A stretch of DNA of 48,387 nt from Bacteroidota bacterium (GTDB taxonomy: Bacteria; Bacteroidota; Bacteroidia; Chitinophagales; Saprospiraceae), in NCBI GenBank assembly GCA_017857395.1, contig JAFMDF010000034.1:1-48387 (forward strand), read 5' to 3'. The first letter of the stretch is position 1. The number at the start of each line of letters is the position of its first letter. Positions 43,206 through 48,387 of the stretch are shown here, in pieces. The position numbers were made by a program, and so were the translations under genes. The notes beneath the pieces were generated by a model. The model saw nothing but the letters and a program-made list of their open reading frames with translations, searched no databases and had not been told where the DNA came from.

Positions 43206-43653
43206 ATAAATAGTAACTTCAGTTTTTGGAGAGAAATTGAGATTGAGGTAAAAATGGAGGGTTTTCAAGCCATATAGTCAATTTTATGCTAGTTTTACCC
43301 AAATAATCCAGAATATAGACGGTATTAATGCTTAAATTTGACCTAATTGCAACTCCTCAATTTTTTTAACATTGCAATATATGTTGGTCATTTTTGGCCA
43401 GCATATTCTATACATCTAATAATTGCCAATTTATTTATCCTATTAAAGAGGAGAAATTCATTGAAATACTTACCTTGTCAATTAAGTAACCTAAGTTGCA
43501 CAAAATTGTTGTATTTGCCTAGGACAAGGCCTGTCTGTAATCAATATTTTTGATTACTATCAGCAAGATAATCATATAGCAATTTCACAATTAAACAGTA
43601 TAGTTATTTAAATTCTCTCTACATCATTTTAAGAATATTTGCTTTCAATAAGA
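43206..43653. other. Gap without a gene before the cyclase fusion
   Basis: The stretch is AT-rich. It holds one imperfect hairpin (ATGTTGGTCA with TGGCCAGCAT near 43381-43404) and a short open frame at 43347 that has no signal peptide, no motif and poor composition, and is not accepted as a gene. No sigma-54-like promoter with activator sites was found here. Confidence 0.5.
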
Positions 43654-46600
43654 ATGATAGGATTCCAAAACTGCTGCTTATCTAAACGGACTCCATTGAG
43701 CCTACTCTTTTGGACAATATTATTATGTCCTTTATGCCTTTATGGGCAAAATTCAGTTTTAGATAGTTTGGAAACTGCATTGTTCCACGCATCGACGAAT
43801 ACTGCCAAAATAGCCTTGTTTCAAGAAATAAATCAGCTGGCCTTTAAAGAAAAAGAATATCAGTTTGCCCAAAAAAATGCTCGCCAACATATTCGAATAG
43901 CACAAAATATACAACAACCAACCGAAGAATTAAGCGCATGGAAAAATCTTGTAAGAGCTTTTTATTACCAACCAGAACGAGATTCTGCTTTATTATATCT
44001 AAATAATTTTCTAGCCTTAGCCACCACATTAGAAAGTGATAAAGATTTGAGTTGGGCGACTAATTTTTATGGCTTAATTTATAGAAATAAAGGAGCATAT
44101 AGACTAGCGGTCGATTATTTTGAAAAGAGTTTAGCCATTAGAACTCGATTGAAAGATACAAAAGGAATGGCAAATTGTTATAATAACCTAGGTTTGGTGA
44201 ATAATAATTTAGGGAATTATGAAAAAGCACTGGAGCATTATCAACAGAGTTTGGCCCTTCGGAAGGCATTAAAAGATGAAAAAGGCATCGCTAAGTCCTA
44301 TTTGAATATAGGAGGTGTTTATAACGAAATAGGTGATTACCCTAAAGAATTAAGTAGTTATTTAGAGGTATTGGCTTATTATGAAGCTACCCAAGATAAA
44401 TGGGGACTTGGGGCTATTTATAATAACCTAGGTAATAACCAAAAAGACCAAGGTAATTTTGAACAAGCTTTAGTTTATTATGAGAAAAGTTTGACTTATA
44501 GCCAAGCATCGGAAGATAAACCAATGATTGCGAATACACTAGGAAATATTGGTAATTTATATGGACATCTTGGAGAACAAGAAAAGAACAAAGAATACTT
44601 ATTACAGGCATTAGCGCTCGAACAAGAATTAGGGAATAAAGAAGGCATTGCACGAAGTAACCTGAATTTAGGCATAACCATGGCGGCTTTAGGGGATTAT
44701 CCAGAAGCATTGGCTTATTTTGAACAGAGTAATCAAATTTATAGTAACCAAAATACGACGATTCGTAAGGCGAACATAAATATTGAAATAGGAAAAGTTT
44801 ATTTAAAAACAGCGCAATGGGAAGCAGCATTAATTGCGCTTAAAAAGGGACTTGCGATTGCCAAAGAAAAGGGGAATTGGGTGTATCAAAAGGCAGCTTA
44901 TGAAAATTTAGCCAAAACCTACGAAGGACTAAATAATTACCCAAAAGCCATTGAGTATTTTCAATGGTATATGGCTGCCAAAGATACCTTACTCAATACA
45001 GAAAAGACCAAGCAATTAGCGCAAATGGCGGCACAGTACGAGTTTGAGAAAAGTCAAACGACTATGCAAAAGTTACGTGCAGAAAGTATTGAAGCCAAAC
45101 TAGAAATGAGTGAAAAATTGCGGAATCGAAATTTACTGGTTGGCATTGCATTGGGTATCGCTTTTTTATTGGCTGGGCTATATTTTATTTTCCGTTATCG
45201 ACAACGAAAACAAGCGTTTATTGCCGAGCAGAAAAGAGTAAGGGAACTATTGCGTATTGACCAATTAAAAGACCAGTTTTTGGCGAATACTTCTCATGAA
45301 TTGAGAACCCCCTTGAATGGCATTATTGGCATTGCCTCTTCTTTAGAAGCAGGCGTAGCAGGAGAATTACCTGTTAAAGCAACCGAAAATCTTCAATTGA
45401 TTACCGCTAGTGGTCGGCGTTTATCTAATTTGATTAATGATATTCTCGATTTTTCTAAGTTAAAAAATGCAGACCTGCAATTGACTATAAAGCCAGTAGA
45501 TTTATATGCTGCTACGAATATTATTATAGCGATGTCTCGACCTTTACTAGAGACAAAGCCCATTAAAATAATAAATGAACTTGCTGAAAATATGCCATTG
45601 GTGGCTGCCGATGAAAATAGAGTACAACAAATTTTGTATAACTTAATCGGCAATGCGATTAAATTTACGGAAGCAGGAACGGTGAAGGTTACAGGAATAG
45701 TGAACGGTGATTTTTTTGAATTGACGGTTTCTGATACAGGTATTGGTATTCCAGAATCGCAGCAACAAAGTATATTTAAGTCCTTCGTGCAGGTAGATGG
45801 TTCAGATACGAGAGCATATAGTGGAACAGGGTTGGGATTGACAATTACCCAACAATTAATCGAATTGCATGGCGGACAAATTTCAGTAAAATCTAAGCTT
45901 GGTGAAGGAACGGATTTTACAGTAAGTTTTCCATTGAGTGAAGTAGAAAAGGTAAGGGATAGTATAATTACTTCTGAAATAATTCCAACGACTACTATTC
46001 CTGTCAATTTATCTAATAATGAGTACTCCGTAGCTAGAGCTAGGACTCCTTCTGTCAGCACCTTTCAAAACGGAGAAGCCATTAAAATTCTTATTGTAGA
46101 CGATGAACCTATTAATAGACAGGTCTTAGAAAATCACCTTCAATTAGAAAATTACGAATCTGTTTCGGCAGCGAATGGAACAGAAGCACTAGCTTTAATC
46201 AATGAAAAACATCAAAAATTTGATTTGATTATTTTAGATATCATGATGCCTCGATTATCTGGTTACGAGGTTTGTCTACAGCTTAGAAAGCAATTTTCTT
46301 CGATACAATTGCCAGTTATTATGCTGACCGCAAAAAATGGAATAGATGATTTAGTAGAAGGATTTGAAGTCGGCGCAAATGACTTTTTAACCAAACCGTT
46401 TTCTAAAGAAGAATTGATTAGCCGAATTAAGGCCCACCTTAGTTTAAACCGATTAAATAAGGCAAGTAATAAATTTGTCCCTTATGAATTCTTAAAAGCC
46501 ATCGGGCGTTCCTCCATCTCTGACCTCCAATTAGGAGATTATGTGCAAGAGAATGTAACCGTAATGTTCGCAGATATTCGAGATTATACGTCGCTGTCAG

Positions 46601-47313
46601 AAAAAATGACTCCAGAACAGAATTTTAGATTTGTCAATGCCTTTTTGCGTAGATTAGCACCTTATATTCGACAAAATAAAGGTTTCGTAAATCAATTTTT
46701 AGGAGATGGATTTATGGCGATTTTTCCAAGTACAGAAAATTATGCCCTCAAAGCAGCGATAGAAATTCAACATAAATTATTAGAATATAATCAGGAAAGA
46801 GTAACTAGACACCGACAGCCTATTCGGTTAGGCATCGGTTTACATGCAGGCCCCTTGATTATGGGAATTATTGGTGATGGCGATAGAATGGATCCTGCTA
46901 CTATTTCTGATACCGTCAATACCGCTTCAAGAATGGAAGGATTAACAAAGCATTATGGGGTGAATATTATTGTTAGTGAGGCTTTTAGGAATCGACTGGA
47001 AAGCCGAATGGATATACATTTTCGCTACTTGGGAAAGGTGAAAGTAAAAGGAAAAAATAAAGCAACGGGTATCTATGAATGTTTTGAAGGGGATACACCA
47101 GAAAGTCAATCGCATAAATTGATGTCTATGAATGCCTTTGAAAAGGGAATTCATTGCTATCAAAAAGGCGACTTTGAGGCAGCGAGTATTTTTTTCTTAG
47201 AAGTATTAAAAGAAAATAATAGCGATAAAACTGCTTTACATTTCTTCAAAAAATGCACCGATTTATCCGAACAAGAACTGTCTTTAAAATGGGATGGGAT
47301 TGATTTGTTGTAA
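43654..47313 (+). CDS. TPR sensor kinase fused to receiver and class III nucleotide cyclase
   Basis: A 1219-residue protein. The start at ATG 43654 gives a signal/anchor (LLFWTILLCPLCLYGQ). About eight TPR repeats follow (to about 440, presumably periplasmic), then a membrane helix near 498-516. The cytoplasmic part has HisKA with His548 (FLANTSHELRTPLNG), HATPase (DTGIGIPE, GTGLGLT), a receiver with Asp862 (LIILDIMMPRLSGY) and a class III cyclase domain at about 965-1145. The cyclase metal residues Asp974 (FADIRDY) and Asp1018 (FLGDGFMAIF) are present, as are the Asn/Arg of VNTASR. The substrate-choosing Lys four residues before Asp1018 is Gln1014, so ATP or GTP preference is unclear. A TPR-like tail ends the protein. 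It likely converts a signal to cAMP or cGMP through phosphorylation. Confidence 0.92.
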   Translation: MIGFQNCCLSKRTPLSLLFWTILLCPLCLYGQNSVLDSLETALFHASTNTAKIALFQEINQLAFKEKEYQFAQKNARQHIRIAQNIQQPTEELSAWKNLVRAFYYQPERDSALLYLNNFLALATTLESDKDLSWATNFYGLIYRNKGAYRLAVDYFEKSLAIRTRLKDTKGMANCYNNLGLVNNNLGNYEKALEHYQQSLALRKALKDEKGIAKSYLNIGGVYNEIGDYPKELSSYLEVLAYYEATQDKWGLGAIYNNLGNNQKDQGNFEQALVYYEKSLTYSQASEDKPMIANTLGNIGNLYGHLGEQEKNKEYLLQALALEQELGNKEGIARSNLNLGITMAALGDYPEALAYFEQSNQIYSNQNTTIRKANINIEIGKVYLKTAQWEAALIALKKGLAIAKEKGNWVYQKAAYENLAKTYEGLNNYPKAIEYFQWYMAAKDTLLNTEKTKQLAQMAAQYEFEKSQTTMQKLRAESIEAKLEMSEKLRNRNLLVGIALGIAFLLAGLYFIFRYRQRKQAFIAEQKRVRELLRIDQLKDQFLANTSHELRTPLNGIIGIASSLEAGVAGELPVKATENLQLITASGRRLSNLINDILDFSKLKNADLQLTIKPVDLYAATNIIIAMSRPLLETKPIKIINELAENMPLVAADENRVQQILYNLIGNAIKFTEAGTVKVTGIVNGDFFELTVSDTGIGIPESQQQSIFKSFVQVDGSDTRAYSGTGLGLTITQQLIELHGGQISVKSKLGEGTDFTVSFPLSEVEKVRDSIITSEIIPTTTIPVNLSNNEYSVARARTPSVSTFQNGEAIKILIVDDEPINRQVLENHLQLENYESVSAANGTEALALINEKHQKFDLIILDIMMPRLSGYEVCLQLRKQFSSIQLPVIMLTAKNGIDDLVEGFEVGANDFLTKPFSKEELISRIKAHLSLNRLNKASNKFVPYEFLKAIGRSSISDLQLGDYVQENVTVMFADIRDYTSLSEKMTPEQNFRFVNAFLRRLAPYIRQNKGFVNQFLGDGFMAIFPSTENYALKAAIEIQHKLLEYNQERVTRHRQPIRLGIGLHAGPLIMGIIGDGDRMDPATISDTVNTASRMEGLTKHYGVNIIVSEAFRNRLESRMDIHFRYLGKVKVKGKNKATGIYECFEGDTPESQSHKLMSMNAFEKGIHCYQKGDFEAASIFFLEVLKENNSDKTALHFFKKCTDLSEQELSLKWDGIDLL

Positions 47314-47315
47314 TT

Positions 47316-47377
47316 GTTACTAGATGCTGATTATCCAATATCCAGCATCCAGTAACAAGCATCCAGTGACCAGCATC
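47316..47377. repeat. Inverted/direct repeat between convergent genes
   Basis: GTTACT-GATGCTG-type units face CAGCATC-CAGTAAC-type units, with near-matching 19-bp arms (16 of 19) around a small loop and an extra CATCCAGTGACCAGCATC copy. It lies between the stops of the cyclase fusion and the convergent secreted-protein gene and probably terminates both. Confidence 0.65.
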
Positions 47378-47385
47378 TAAGGTTC

Positions 47386-48171
47386 CTACTCATCTTCCGC
47401 CTCAACATGTCCATTTTCTTCAGGGTCACCTACCTCAAAAATAATTATATCTTTTCCATTTGCACTTGTTACTTTCGGTCGAATGACTGGAATAACATAA
47501 ACTGTTTTATCTGTAGTAAAGGAGAGGGTAGGTGCTGGATTATCAGGGTCTTTAGGATTTAGAGTGCCCAATAATTTACCATTTTTTCCATCAAAAATAG
47601 CGACAATTGTATTTCCTTGTTTGGAATTGCGATTAATTGTTAAAGTTGCTGGGTTTTGGGGACTAGCCTCCACTTCTAAGAAATCTTCTTTATTGCTAAT
47701 GGCATGATTATCATGACTTTTCTCCGCTTTATGGATTTCTGCCTTAGTCACCTTAAAAATGATAGGCTGGTTATTTTCATTAAGCGGGGTCGATACAGTA
47801 GCATTATTATAGGTTAATTTAACCGTCGCATCATCGACACCATCTTCTCCTCCATTTCTACCAAAGCTAAAGGTTTTCTCTCCATCATTAGCAAAAGCGA
47901 TACTATATAATTTAGGAATAGCTAATAGTTTACTAGGACGCCCTAATCCATCACTGCTGTTAACGCTATTCTTACTCAATCTCTTCGATTGTTGATTATC
48001 GGTCGTAATTAAATTGATGCCTTCTAGTTTAGTCGTGACGGTGTATTTTATCCGCTTGCCCTGTGCCGGTGATTTGCTATAATAAAATGCCGCAGGCATT
48101 TTCAGGTTGATATTTTGCCCTATCAGACTAATGGCACAAAATGTAAAACAGAGTAATAATAAATTTCTCAT
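47386..48171 (-). CDS. Secreted protein of unknown function
   Basis: About 261 residues from ATG 48171, giving a signal peptide (LLLLCFTFCAISLIGQ). The frame is open to 48276, but that part crosses a neighbouring gene fragment. The mature protein is hydrophilic and beta-rich, with an Asp/Gly-rich segment (SFGRNGGEDGVDDATV) and an acidic C-terminus (DPEENGHVEAEDE). No sorting domain, lipobox or catalytic motif was recognised. It stands alone, convergent with the cyclase fusion. Whether it is periplasmic or released is not known. Confidence 0.65.
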   Translation of the reverse strand: MRNLLLLCFTFCAISLIGQNINLKMPAAFYYSKSPAQGKRIKYTVTTKLEGINLITTDNQQSKRLSKNSVNSSDGLGRPSKLLAIPKLYSIAFANDGEKTFSFGRNGGEDGVDDATVKLTYNNATVSTPLNENNQPIIFKVTKAEIHKAEKSHDNHAISNKEDFLEVEASPQNPATLTINRNSKQGNTIVAIFDGKNGKLLGTLNPKDPDNPAPTLSFTTDKTVYVIPVIRPKVTSANGKDIIIFEVGDPEENGHVEAEDE

Positions 48172-48282
48172 GATTGTTTGGTAGTTTTTATTAAATAGAA
48201 AAGCTAAAGATGAATAAAAAAATAGAGTTTTAATAAAATCAGTTGGATTATTTGATGCTTTGACAATTTTGACCAAACCAAT

Positions 48283-48387
48283 AAAAGGTCATTACAGTGG
48301 GGTCAAGCAGAGGCGGATTTTCGGCAAGTTATATCGCATTAACCCATCCAAATAAAATCGGAAATGCATTGTCTCCATCTGGTGCTT
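48283..48387 (+). pseudogene. Fragment of an alpha/beta-hydrolase esterase, running off the edge
   Basis: One frame reads VGSSRGGFSASYIALTHP and continues NKIGNALSPSGA. This matches the nucleophile-elbow region (GxSxGG) of the enterochelin esterase/esterase D type. A stop codon (TAA) lies at 48282-48284 just before it, with no start codon between. Such enzymes have some 100 or more residues before this motif, so the 5' part is missing or frame-shifted. The remainder lies beyond the window, so it may be a broken gene or a sequencing frameshift. Confidence 0.45.

Noticed and set aside
43347-43553. 68-codon open frame in the gap before the cyclase fusion
   Set aside because: No motif, no signal peptide, no promoter and a composition unlike the neighbours; likely chance.

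Overview
The window is from a low-GC Bacteroidota genome, most likely a member of the Saprospirales (Saprospiraceae). This rests on gene content only: type IX secretion (T9SS) type A and type B C-terminal sorting domains, a PorP/SprF-type protein, CHU_C (gliding-motility-associated) cargo ends, LytTR/LytS pairs, a DUF1972 glycosyltransferase and A-rich translation starts with few Shine-Dalgarno sites. There is no rRNA, tRNA, CRISPR array, transposase or phage module, so a genus cannot be named.

Layout. (1) 1-4402: a sigma-54 activator-type response regulator, an H-NOX heme nitric-oxide sensor and a hybrid histidine kinase with its own receiver and HPt domain, which together look like a complete NO-sensing phosphorelay. 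(2) 4403-15524: a glycosyltransferase diverging from a T9SS type B cargo protein, a PorP/SprF-TSP3-OmpA fusion, a putative HELGH metalloprotease lipoprotein, a broken secreted-protein gene and a 1307-residue FG-GAP/ASPIC surface protein. (3) 15959-24702: an exopolysaccharide cluster (export lipoprotein, Wzc-like tyrosine kinase, flippase, glycosyltransferase, polymerase-like membrane protein, APH-fold kinase), then another type B cargo gene and a lipoprotein. (4) 27393-29600: an RNA ligase and a polynucleotide kinase/phosphatase resembling the phage T4 RNA repair pair. (5) 29746-37091, minus strand: a serine hydrolase, two LytS/LytTR two-component pairs and a beta-barrel protein. (6) 37593-43205: a modular GH5 enzyme with CBM6 domains, a duplicated-domain secreted protein and a cyanophycinase-like peptidase. 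(7) 43654-48387: a TPR-histidine kinase-receiver-nucleotide cyclase fusion, a secreted protein of unknown function and an esterase fragment running off the edge.

The main unlisted signal is regulatory. Five genes or operons between 4.4 and 16 kb (glycosyltransferase, NHL cargo protein, metalloprotease, the leader of the FG-GAP protein region, and the exopolysaccharide export gene) each have a -24/-12 sigma-54-like promoter. Each is preceded by two tandem 15-bp sites of the form TTCCN-N5-NGGAA, 18-20 bp apart centre to centre, with the proximal site 74-75 bp upstream of the -12 G. That fixed geometry points to one enhancer-binding activator controlling a surface-protein and exopolysaccharide regulon. 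Two genes in this set also carry a terminator-like hairpin at the same offset (76 nt) after the start codon, which suggests attenuation.

The second theme is intergenic repeats: phrase-like inverted repeats and nested palindrome arrays fill many gaps. Some run into genes and supply the flippase C-terminus, the RNA ligase C-terminus and an 8-bp tandem array at the 5' end of the polymerase gene. The 8-bp array could make that gene phase-variable.
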